Assembly (NCBI GenBank): GCA_030592165.1
Contig: JAUVKC010000041.1
Span: 1 to 8,345, forward strand
Length of the DNA: 8,345 bases
DNA from: Candidatus Buchananbacteria bacterium
Lineage (GTDB): Bacteria; Patescibacteriota; Patescibacteriia; CAIXNZ01
Direction: 5' to 3'
Part shown: positions 1 to 5,696 of the stretch, in pieces
Layout of the letters: each line of letters begins with the position of its first letter
Position numbering within the stretch: position 1 is the first letter of the stretch
Notes under the pieces: generated by a model
Told to the model about the DNA's origin: nothing
The model's input: only the letters and a program-made list of their open reading frames with translations
Database searches by the model: none
Program-made: the position numbers and the translations under genes

Positions 1-85
1 ATTTAATGATCCGAGGGGTAAGAAAGAATTAGAGGTTTTACAATCAGTTTGTGATAAAAACATTAAGAAGTATAATTTAAAATAA
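1..85 (+). CDS. C-terminal end of an unidentified protein (5' truncated)
   Basis: One plus-strand frame, entering at base 2, stays open for 27 codons and ends in TAA at 83-85. The peptide is hydrophilic and lysine-rich, starts FNDPRGKKELEV and ends IKKYNLK. A hairpin terminator begins about 24 bases after the stop, which is where the end of a plus-strand gene would be expected and is the main support for calling this coding. The fragment is too short to assign to a family and I do not recognise it. It could be a chance open frame, but the placement against the terminator makes a real gene end more likely. Confidence 0.55.
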   Translation, partial: FNDPRGKKELEVLQSVCDKNIKKYNLK

Positions 86-106
86 AAAATAAGATTGATA
101 AAAAGA

Positions 107-135
107 AGACGAGGATTTAATCCTCGTTTTTTTTT
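107..135 (+). terminator. Rho-independent terminator of the upstream gene
   Basis: An 8-bp perfect stem (ACGAGGAT at 109-116 with ATCCTCGT at 120-127), a 3-base loop and a run of nine T at 127-135. It insulates uvrA from the gene ending at 85. Confidence 0.9.
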
Positions 136-183
136 AAAACTATAACATTATTAACGGTTTTTTTAATATCCAAGTAGCACTTC

Positions 184-212
184 TTGACCTAATTGTATTA
201 CCATGTTAGAAT
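184..212 (+). promoter_or_regulatory. sigma70-type promoter of uvrA
   Basis: A -35 box TTGACC (184-189) and a -10 box TAGAAT (207-212) are separated by exactly 17 bases; each matches five of six consensus positions. Transcription would start near 219, giving a leader of about 70 bases before the uvrA ATG at 290. In the leader, AGTGATT (223-229) and AATCACT (256-262) could pair as a 7-bp stem with a 26-base loop. Confidence 0.75.
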
Positions 213-223
213 GGATTCTAACA
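204..223. promoter_or_regulatory. 20-bp palindrome over the uvrA -10 box, candidate operator
   Basis: TGTTAGAATGGATTCTAACA consists of two perfect 9-bp inverted arms around a central GG. It covers the whole -10 hexamer and extends past the predicted start site, so a dimeric protein bound here would block RNA polymerase. uvrA is under LexA control in many bacteria, so a damage-responsive repressor is the natural hypothesis. The site is not the Escherichia coli CTGT-N8-ACAG box nor the Gram-positive GAAC-N4-GTTC box, so the identity of the regulator is inference. Confidence 0.55.
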
Positions 224-289
224 GTGATTAAAATTTTTATTTGAATAGAAATACCAATCACTAATTTCTAATCAACTAATTTTCAACTT

Positions 290-3151
290 ATGGCTAAACG
301 AGACAAAATTATTATCAAAGGTGCTAGAGTTAATAATTTGAAAAATATTAACGTAGAAATTCCGAAAAACAAATTAGTTGTAATTACTGGTTTGTCAGGT
401 TCTGGAAAATCTTCACTTGCTTTTGATACTATTTTTGCTGAAGGCCAAAGACAATATGTGGAAAGTTTATCTTCATATGCCCGACAATTTATCGGAGTAA
501 TGGATAAACCAGATGTTGATCAGATTGAAGGCTTGTCTCCGGTAATTGCTATTGATCAAAAATCAACTTCAAATAATCCGCGTTCAACTGTTGGAACAAT
601 TACGGAGATCTACGATTATCTCCGTCTTTTATTTGCCCGAATTGGTCAAATCCATTGTCCAAATTGCGGTGATGAAATTACAAAATTAGGTATTGATCAG
701 ATAGTTGATAAGATTTTGGAAATGCCCAAGCAAACAAGAATAACTATATTATCACCTATTGTGATGAATAAAAAAGGTAAGCTTGATCATTTGTTCAAGA
801 AAATGAAAAAGGCTAATTTTTTCCAGTTACGTTTGGATGGCAAGATTTATAGTGTTAAAGAACTTGAAGATATGATTATTGATGAAGATGCTGAACATGA
901 TTTGGATGTTGTGATTGATCATGTTTTTGTTGAAAAAGTAAGACCAGAAAAACTAAGTCAGTCACCATTATATGTCGGTATTAAGTCAGCTTTAGATTTG
1001 GCCAATGGTATGGTGAAATTTTTACGAAAAGATAATAATCAGGAAATTTTATTTTCACAACATTTACATTGTTCAAAATGTGATATTAACTTACCAGAAA
1101 TTGAATTACGGAGTTTTTCCTTTAATTCACCTTTTGGTGCCTGTCCCAGATGTACTGGGCTAGGAATTCGACTGGAAATCGATCCTAAATTAGTTGTTTT
1201 TAATCCAAAACTAACAATTGAACAAGGAGCTATTAAAGTTTATTCAAGATTAACTTCAAATCAGCCTTTACAACATAAAATCTTAGCTGCTTTCGCTAAA
1301 GCTAATAAAGTCCCTTTGAATAAGGCTGTTAGTAAAATGAAAAAAACAGAGCTGGATTTAGTTTTGTACGGTACAGGTTCAGATGAAGAATATGAAATTG
1401 GAGATAAGAAATATCAGTTTGAAGGTATTATTCCGTTTTTAGAAAAAAAATATCGGGAATCTGATTCTGATTATATTCAAAAAGAGATAGAGGATTATAT
1501 GAGAGAAACCATATGTCCTGATTGTCAGGGTAAAAGATTAAAACCTGAAAGTCTTGGCGTGACAGTACTAGATAAAAATATTGCTGATTTAGTCAATTTA
1601 GATTTGCAAAGTCTTAAAGATTTTTTTGGTCAGATGGAAAGTGATTCAAAAAAAGGTAAAGGTGATAAAACATTAACAGAAACTCAATATAAAATTTCTC
1701 AACAATTAATTAAAGAAATCATAACTCGTCTAGGATATTTAACTGAAGTCTCTCTTGACTATTTAACTTTGGATCGTAGCTCAACAACACTTTCAGGCGG
1801 TGAAGCTCAAAGAATACGTTTAGCTAAACAAATTTCTTCTTCTTTGACTGAAATAATTTATGTTTTGGATGAACCTTCTATTGGTTTGCATCAACGTGAT
1901 AATAATCGTTTGATCTCAACCTTGAAAAAATTACGAGATATCGGTAATACAGTAATAGTTGTTGAACATGATCATGCTATTATGGATGAGGCTGATGTTG
2001 TGATTGATATCGGGCCAGGGGCAGGTGAATACGGTGGTCAATTAGTTGATATTGGTCCGTTATCAAAAATAAAGAAAAATAAAGATTCTTTAACAGGTTT
2101 GTATTTGTCAGGTAAATATGAGATAGAAACACGAAAATCTTATCGTAAAGGTAATGGTAATAACATAACTATCAAAGGCGCATCTGCAAATAATTTACAA
2201 AATATAGACGTTAAATTTCCTTTAGGTAAGTTTATTACTGTTACAGGTGTTTCTGGATCTGGTAAATCTACATTGGTTACAGATATACTTTCCAAGGCCT
2301 TAGCCAAACATTTTCATCGAGCAAAAGAACAGCCAACAGAACATAAAGAAATTACAGGTATTAGTAATTTAGATAAAGTGATTACAGTTGACCAGTCACC
2401 GATTGGTAGGACTCCACGTTCAAATCCAGCTACTTACACTGGAGTGTTTACATATATACGTGATTTATTTACTCAAGTACCTGAAGCAAAGATGCGTGGG
2501 TTTGACGCTGGTAAATTTAGTTTTAATGTCGTTGGCGGTCGTTGTGAGGGCTGTGCGGGTGAGGGTTTGGTTAAAATTGAAATGCAATTTTTGTCTGATG
2601 TTTATGTCGAGTGTGAAGAATGTCATGGCAGTCGTTATTTGAAAGAAGCTTTGGAAATACATTATAAAGATAAAAATATATCTGAAGTTTTGGCTATGCC
2701 AGTTGAAGAAGCTAAAAGATTTTTTTCTGATGTGCCAATAATTCATGAAAAATTAGCTATCCTTTACGATGTAGGGTTAGGTTATATTAAACTAGGTCAA
2801 CCTGCTACTACATTATCAGGTGGTGAAGCTCAAAGGGTGAAATTAGCTACTGAACTTTCACGACGGGCAACAGGAAAGACGCTTTATATTTTAGACGAAC
2901 CAACTACCGGACTTCATTTTGATGATATTAATCGTTTATTAGGTGTCTTGCATAAATTAGTTAATAAAGGTAACACGGTTTTAGTTATTGAACATAATCT
3001 TGATGTGGTTAAACAAGCTGATTGGGTTATTGACATGGGACCAGGTGGTGGTGATAAAGGTGGTAAGATTGTTGTTGAGGGAACACCAAAAGATGTTGCT
3101 AAAAATAAAAATAGTTTCACAGGACAATATTTAAAGAAAATGAAAATATAA
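290..3151 (+). CDS. uvrA: UvrA, excinuclease ABC subunit A
   Basis: UvrA is the damage-recognition ATPase of nucleotide excision repair; its dimer scans DNA, loads UvrB at lesions and leaves. At 953 residues it is full length for the family. Two ABC-type ATPase modules are visible: Walker A GLSGSGKS (34-41) and GVSGSGKS (653-660); signatures LSGGEAQRIRLA (501-512) and LSGGEAQRVKLA (842-853); Walker B with VLDEPSIGLH (525-534) and ILDEPTTGLH (867-876). Zinc-binding cysteine pairs lie at 261/264 with 285/288 and at 752/755 with 775/778, the latter in the C-terminal DNA-contact module. Pairs at 123/126 and 409/412 probably form a third zinc site. A short lysine-rich stretch (about 449-462) precedes the first signature and may be a lineage-specific loop. 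The ATG at 290 gives the normal N-terminus (MAKRDKIIIKGARVNNLKNI) but has no Shine-Dalgarno. No uvrB or uvrC is nearby. The gene sits behind its own promoter with a palindromic candidate operator. Confidence 0.98.
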   Translation: MAKRDKIIIKGARVNNLKNINVEIPKNKLVVITGLSGSGKSSLAFDTIFAEGQRQYVESLSSYARQFIGVMDKPDVDQIEGLSPVIAIDQKSTSNNPRSTVGTITEIYDYLRLLFARIGQIHCPNCGDEITKLGIDQIVDKILEMPKQTRITILSPIVMNKKGKLDHLFKKMKKANFFQLRLDGKIYSVKELEDMIIDEDAEHDLDVVIDHVFVEKVRPEKLSQSPLYVGIKSALDLANGMVKFLRKDNNQEILFSQHLHCSKCDINLPEIELRSFSFNSPFGACPRCTGLGIRLEIDPKLVVFNPKLTIEQGAIKVYSRLTSNQPLQHKILAAFAKANKVPLNKAVSKMKKTELDLVLYGTGSDEEYEIGDKKYQFEGIIPFLEKKYRESDSDYIQKEIEDYMRETICPDCQGKRLKPESLGVTVLDKNIADLVNLDLQSLKDFFGQMESDSKKGKGDKTLTETQYKISQQLIKEIITRLGYLTEVSLDYLTLDRSSTTLSGGEAQRIRLAKQISSSLTEIIYVLDEPSIGLHQRDNNRLISTLKKLRDIGNTVIVVEHDHAIMDEADVVIDIGPGAGEYGGQLVDIGPLSKIKKNKDSLTGLYLSGKYEIETRKSYRKGNGNNITIKGASANNLQNIDVKFPLGKFITVTGVSGSGKSTLVTDILSKALAKHFHRAKEQPTEHKEITGISNLDKVITVDQSPIGRTPRSNPATYTGVFTYIRDLFTQVPEAKMRGFDAGKFSFNVVGGRCEGCAGEGLVKIEMQFLSDVYVECEECHGSRYLKEALEIHYKDKNISEVLAMPVEEAKRFFSDVPIIHEKLAILYDVGLGYIKLGQPATTLSGGEAQRVKLATELSRRATGKTLYILDEPTTGLHFDDINRLLGVLHKLVNKGNTVLVIEHNLDVVKQADWVIDMGPGGGDKGGKIVVEGTPKDVAKNKNSFTGQYLKKMKI

Positions 3152-3190
3152 AGTTTCTTTTAATTTGTTTTAAAATATTACCGTTTGGGT

Positions 3191-3198
3191 AAAGGAGG
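3191..3198 (+). promoter_or_regulatory. Strong Shine-Dalgarno that fixes the start at 3203
   Basis: AAAGGAGG ends 4 bases before the ATG at 3203. A TTG at 3185 in the same frame lies upstream of this site, so the site itself would be translated if that start were used; the ATG is the better choice. Confidence 0.75.
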
Positions 3199-3202
3199 GG
3201 CA

Positions 3203-3604
3203 ATGAAAAAGAATTTAAATTGTAAGGGATCTGATGATCAAAAAATTAAACAATTGAAAGCTGAATCAGTGGAGTTTATTCGTGGATATAATATTTGGGG
3301 AGTAAAAGCTCTTCATGAGCTTTTTGAACAAGGTTATTACGATCAATCATATGTTTCTGGTAGTTTAGAAGCTGGTTTAGTCAATTATATTGATCTGTAT
3401 TTACGTGAATGGTGCTTCGAGATTAATTGGCTTTTATTGTCAATTGTTTTATTGGTTTGTCCATTCTCTTGCTTTAAAAATTTTAAGCAATACAAAAAAT
3501 CAAAATTTGGACTTTTGATTGAAGCTAAAAAAGCCTTGGAAACAATTGAAAGAAAGGAAAAGGTAATTAAATTCAAGAATATTGTTTTTGAATTTGATGA
3601 ATAA
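3203..3604 (+). CDS. Hypothetical single-pass membrane protein
   Basis: A 133-residue protein that I do not recognise. Residues 1-74 are hydrophilic, with a lysine-rich start and an aromatic stretch (WGVKALHELFEQGYYDQSY, about 32-50). Residues 75-91 (NWLLLSIVLLVCPFSC region) form one hydrophobic segment long enough to cross the membrane, followed by a basic stretch (KNFKQYKKSKFG) that by the positive-inside rule should be cytoplasmic. The rest is a charged, probably helical tail ending FEFDE. There is no N-terminal signal peptide and no known catalytic motif. It starts 51 bases after uvrA with no terminator and no convincing promoter in the gap, so read-through from uvrA is likely, while its strong Shine-Dalgarno would give independent translation. 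Nothing in the sequence ties it to DNA repair. Confidence 0.75.
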   Translation: MKKNLNCKGSDDQKIKQLKAESVEFIRGYNIWGVKALHELFEQGYYDQSYVSGSLEAGLVNYIDLYLREWCFEINWLLLSIVLLVCPFSCFKNFKQYKKSKFGLLIEAKKALETIERKEKVIKFKNIVFEFDE

Positions 3605-3605
3605 G

Positions 3606-3649
3606 CAATAAAAAGACGTGATCGTAAGATCACGTCTTTTCTTATTTTT
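3606..3649. terminator. Bidirectional terminator between convergent transcripts
   Basis: A perfect 13-bp stem (AAAAGACGTGATC at 3611-3623 with its complement at 3628-3640) closes on a GTAA loop, a stable GNRA-type tetraloop in RNA. A T-rich run follows on the plus strand and an equivalent U-rich run on the minus strand (complement of the A-run before 3616). It lies in the 61-base gap between the ends of the hypothetical membrane-protein gene and rplS and can terminate both. Confidence 0.9.
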
Positions 3650-3665
3650 ATATGGGTAGTAGTTT

Positions 3666-4025
3666 TTATTTACCTTTTTTCTCTGAAGTTGATTTTAATC
3701 TTTTCTTATAATCACGAGTGTAATATAGTTTTGCTCGTCTGACTATTTTTTGATCAACTAATTCAATCTTTTCAACTAATGGAGAGTGAAGAGGGAATAT
3801 TTTTTCTACACCAATACCTCCAGAAACTTTTCGCACAGTAATTGTTGTACCTTGCTCTTTACCATGTTTACGCGCCAGCACTAAACCTTCAAAAACCTGA
3901 ATTCTTTCTTTTTCTTCACCCTTAGCATTAACATCTTTAATTTTTAGGTGAACACGAATAACCATGCCAGGTTTTACGTCTAGTTTATCGATTGATTGTT
4001 TTTCTAATTGTTTTTTCTTTGCCAT
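3666..4025 (-). CDS. rplS: Ribosomal protein L19
   Basis: bL19 lies on the large subunit at the interface with the small subunit. The 119 residues match the family length. Landmarks in order are VKPGMVIRVHLKI (18-30), RIQVFEGLVLARK (41-53), TVRKVSGGIGVEKIFPLHSP (63-82) and VRRAKLYYTRD (95-105), with a basic tail as usual. A small insertion, DVNAKGEEKE (31-40), lengthens the loop before the RIQVFEG strand. The ATG start gives the typical short basic N-terminus, but no Shine-Dalgarno precedes it. In many bacteria rplS ends an rpsP-rimM-trmD-rplS operon; here it stands behind cmk with its own promoter. It ends at the shared bidirectional hairpin. Confidence 0.97.
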   Translation of the reverse strand: MAKKKQLEKQSIDKLDVKPGMVIRVHLKIKDVNAKGEEKERIQVFEGLVLARKHGKEQGTTITVRKVSGGIGVEKIFPLHSPLVEKIELVDQKIVRRAKLYYTRDYKKRLKSTSEKKGK

Positions 4026-4059
4026 AAAATATTGAAATTAGATATTTTAAATTGGAAAT

Positions 4060-4079
4060 AAAAAAATCCGTTCGGATTT
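4060..4079 (-). terminator. Short hairpin with U-tract after cmk, in the rplS leader
   Basis: On the minus strand a 6-bp stem (AAATCC/GGATTT) with a 4-base GAAC loop is followed by a continuous T-run (complement of the A-run 4060-4066). It is about 21 bases beyond the cmk stop and is the only terminator candidate for the cca-rluD-cmk operon. The stem is short, so termination may be partial, giving some read-through into rplS. It also falls at the 5' end of the transcript from the rplS promoter. Confidence 0.6.
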
Positions 4080-4089
4080 AAGTATTAAT

Positions 4090-4118
4090 ATTGTAGCTTA
4101 TTAACTAATATTAGTCAA
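4090..4118 (-). promoter_or_regulatory. sigma70-type promoter of rplS
   Basis: Read on the minus strand: -35 TTGACT (4113-4118), a 17-base spacer, and -10 TACAAT (4090-4095). Both boxes match five of six consensus positions. The -35 box lies within the last cmk codons (Leu-Thr) and the spacer contains the cmk stop. The start site would be near 4083, giving a leader of about 58 bases. Confidence 0.75.
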
Positions 4119-4703
4119 GTCCTTAATCTCTTTAAGTGTTTTTTGTACTGCTTCCTGAGGATTTAGCTTCGTAGTATCGATTATAATGTCATAATTAGTT
4201 AAATCTGTATGATTGATATTATAATACTTTTTATACCTCATAATGTCAGAACCTACTCTTTCATGAAGTTTTACTTTTAGTTCATCAAGATTAGAAACCT
4301 TAGCTTCGTTTCTATCTTTTTTATCTTTATCAGTCTGTAATGATTTCCATATACGTTCAGCACCAGTATCGAAATTTGATTTAATATAAAGTTTAATTGA
4401 ATCAGGTAGAAAATGAAACATTGTTCGCCCCTCAACAATAACAGTCGATTTTTTAACTAATTCTTTGGCTTTTTGAGATACCATATTATCTACATCAACA
4501 TCAGTTTCAGGATGTGTTGCGGCATATATATTTAATTCAGCCAAGGTCATACCTTTATCTTTGGCAAGTTCACGTCTTATTCCTCCAACATAAATACGCT
4601 CAGCATCAAGTTTGTCGGCTATCTTTTGGGCAATCGTGCTTTTACCACTGCCTGGTGTTCCTGAAATTGTTATTATAAGCTTTGGGCTTTGAGCTTTGGG
4701 CAT
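4101..4703 (-). CDS. cmk: Archaeal-type cytidylate kinase (CMP kinase family)
   Basis: A 200-residue P-loop nucleoside monophosphate kinase expected to phosphorylate CMP/dCMP with ATP in pyrimidine salvage and CTP supply. The P-loop is GTPGSGKS (15-22); GGIRRELAKDKGMTLAELNIYAATHPETD (40-68) resembles the NMP-binding part of the archaeal/short cytidylate kinase subfamily rather than the longer bacterial Cmk. VIVEGR (88-93) is the core strand with a conserved Arg; an Arg/Lys-rich lid region covers about 117-160, and YNINHTDLTNYDIIIDTTKL (161-180) is the typical C-terminal block. The start is unusual: the only plausible ATG (4703) and the first eight or so residues (MPKAQSPK) are encoded by heptanucleotide repeats, with the family core beginning at LIITISGTPG. 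No Shine-Dalgarno is present; the gene starts 5 bases after the rluD stop, so translational coupling is likely. A related NMP kinase specificity cannot be excluded. Confidence 0.85.
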   Translation of the reverse strand: MPKAQSPKLIITISGTPGSGKSTIAQKIADKLDAERIYVGGIRRELAKDKGMTLAELNIYAATHPETDVDVDNMVSQKAKELVKKSTVIVEGRTMFHFLPDSIKLYIKSNFDTGAERIWKSLQTDKDKKDRNEAKVSNLDELKVKLHERVGSDIMRYKKYYNINHTDLTNYDIIIDTTKLNPQEAVQKTLKEIKDLTNIS

Positions 4704-4713
4704 AGAGCTTATT
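4679..4713. repeat. Heptanucleotide tandem repeat cluster A at the rluD/cmk junction
   Basis: Five 7-bp units in register on the plus strand: GCTTTGG (4679-4685), GCTTTGA (4686-4692), GCTTTGG (4693-4699), GCATAGA (4700-4706) and a decayed GCTTATT (4707-4713). The cluster contains the rluD stop codon (4709-4711), the 5-base gap, the cmk start codon (4701-4703) and the first cmk codons. Confidence 0.85.
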
Positions 4714-5629
4714 TTAATTCCTTAATAATATTATTTAGTTTAGCTGGCATTTTTGATGTGAATTCTTGTTGGTCTCCGTTTTGATCTTTAAATCCAAGTA
4801 CAGTTGAATGTAAAAATGTCCGATCAAGCTCAAGTTTTTGTTTAACATTTTTTTGTTTGTAAAGCGGGTCACCAACCACTGGATGATTAAGGGAATTGAG
4901 ATGAGCTCTGATTTGGTGAGTTCGACCAGTTAAAATCTCGACTTGTAATAAAGCAAAATTATTAAATTGCTTGGTAACAGAATATTTAGTTAAAGCCCTT
5001 TTACCACCTTGAGATTTTGATCTGACAGCCATTTTGCCAGAAGTCGCTGACCTAGCAATTGGTCGATCAATTAAGTCTTCTTTTCTTTCCATTTTTCCAT
5101 GAACTAAAGCAGTGTAGATTTTTTTTATTTTACGAGTTTTAAATAATGATTTGTAATAATCAAAAGCTGGTTGGTTTTTACAGGCAATCATTAAACCTGA
5201 AACAGTCTTGTCCAAACGATGAACAATACCTGGACGTAAATCGCCGTCACCAACGATTTTAATTTTAGGATATATAGCTAAAAGGCCGTTAGCCAAGGTA
5301 TCTGGTTCCATTTTATCAGTTGGGTGGACTAAAAGCCCGGCTTTTTTATCAATTATAAAAATATCATCATTTTCAAAAACTATTTTTAGTTTTACTTTTG
5401 GGTTAGGTTCTAGTTTTTTAATTTTAGTGATCTTATTAATATCAGTTTTGGCAACTTTAATAATATCACCCAATCTTAAAAAACGATGGACTGAAGATTC
5501 TTTATCATTAACTAAAATATTACCTGATTTGATTAGTTTTTTGATTTGCGAACGAGTGATTGGTAATTCATTGACTAGAAATTTATCCAGACGTTGACCA
5601 ATGTTTTTGTTTGTTGTTTTTATTTTCAT
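4709..5629 (-). CDS. rluD: RluD-family 23S rRNA pseudouridine synthase
   Basis: Isomerises specific uridines of structured RNA to pseudouridine; the RluA/RluC/RluD family mostly modifies 23S rRNA. Numbering from the ATG at 5629 (306 residues): S4 RNA-binding domain at about 10-63 (GQRLDKFLVNELPITRSQIKKLIKSG), first catalytic-domain strand FIIDKKAGLLVHP (91-103), catalytic motif GIVHRLDKTVSG (134-145) with the nucleophile Asp140, and the family RTHQIRAHL motif (236-244). The usual HRLDKDTSG reads HRLDKTVSG here, a change beside the catalytic Asp that leaves the Asp itself intact. An in-frame TTG at 5674 would add 15 residues encoded by repeats ahead of the S4 domain; the ATG is preferred because it gives the family-like N-terminus. 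There is no Shine-Dalgarno. The gene lies between cca and cmk. Which uridines it targets (RluC- or RluD-like) cannot be decided from sequence alone. Confidence 0.9.
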   Translation of the reverse strand: MKIKTTNKNIGQRLDKFLVNELPITRSQIKKLIKSGNILVNDKESSVHRFLRLGDIIKVAKTDINKITKIKKLEPNPKVKLKIVFENDDIFIIDKKAGLLVHPTDKMEPDTLANGLLAIYPKIKIVGDGDLRPGIVHRLDKTVSGLMIACKNQPAFDYYKSLFKTRKIKKIYTALVHGKMERKEDLIDRPIARSATSGKMAVRSKSQGGKRALTKYSVTKQFNNFALLQVEILTGRTHQIRAHLNSLNHPVVGDPLYKQKNVKQKLELDRTFLHSTVLGFKDQNGDQQEFTSKMPAKLNNIIKELK

Positions 5630-5637
5630 ATAGTTTA

Positions 5638-5696
5638 GCTTGAGGCTTTGGGCTGAGGGCTGATTATGGCCCAATGCTCATGGCACATAGCTGATT
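5638..5696. repeat. Heptanucleotide tandem repeat cluster B between cca and rluD
   Basis: Units beginning GC run in 7-base steps: GCTTGAG (5638-5644), GCTTTGG (5645-5651), GCTGAGG (5652-5658), GCTGATT (5659-5665); after a 3-base break (5666-5668) come GCCCAAT (5669), GCTCATG (5676), GCACATA (5683) and GCTGATT (5690-5696). The cluster fills almost the whole gap between the cca stop and the rluD ATG and is the longest and most degenerate of the three. Confidence 0.8.

Noticed and set aside
136..289. Small RNA or riboswitch between the terminator and uvrA
   Set aside because: Only a promoter, a palindrome at the -10 and a loose 7-bp stem with a 26-base loop are visible; no conserved riboswitch core was recognised.
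2388..3120. Open frames on both strands within uvrA (2388-2642 plus, 2465-2746 minus, 2914-3120 minus)
   Set aside because: They lie fully inside a clear uvrA frame, have no ribosome binding site and give compositionally odd proteins.
3185..3202. TTG start six codons upstream of the membrane-protein gene
   Set aside because: It precedes the strong Shine-Dalgarno at 3191-3198, which is placed to serve the ATG at 3203.
3385..3633. Minus-strand open frame overlapping the membrane-protein gene and terminator
   Set aside because: It starts inside the bidirectional terminator hairpin, has no Shine-Dalgarno and is antisense to a gene with good start signals.
4026..4089. Structured L19 autoregulatory leader ahead of rplS
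   Set aside because: Only one 6-bp hairpin with a U-run is visible, which is better explained as the terminator of the upstream operon; no elaborate leader fold was seen.
5630..5674. Longer rluD starting at TTG 5674 (15 extra residues)
   Set aside because: The extension is encoded by heptad repeats, lies ahead of the S4 domain and has no ribosome binding site; the ATG at 5629 gives the family-like start.
4679..5696. Heptad clusters as a CRISPR array or insertion-sequence ends
   Set aside because: The unit is 7 bp with no spacers, no transposase is present, and there are no terminal inverted repeats or target duplications.
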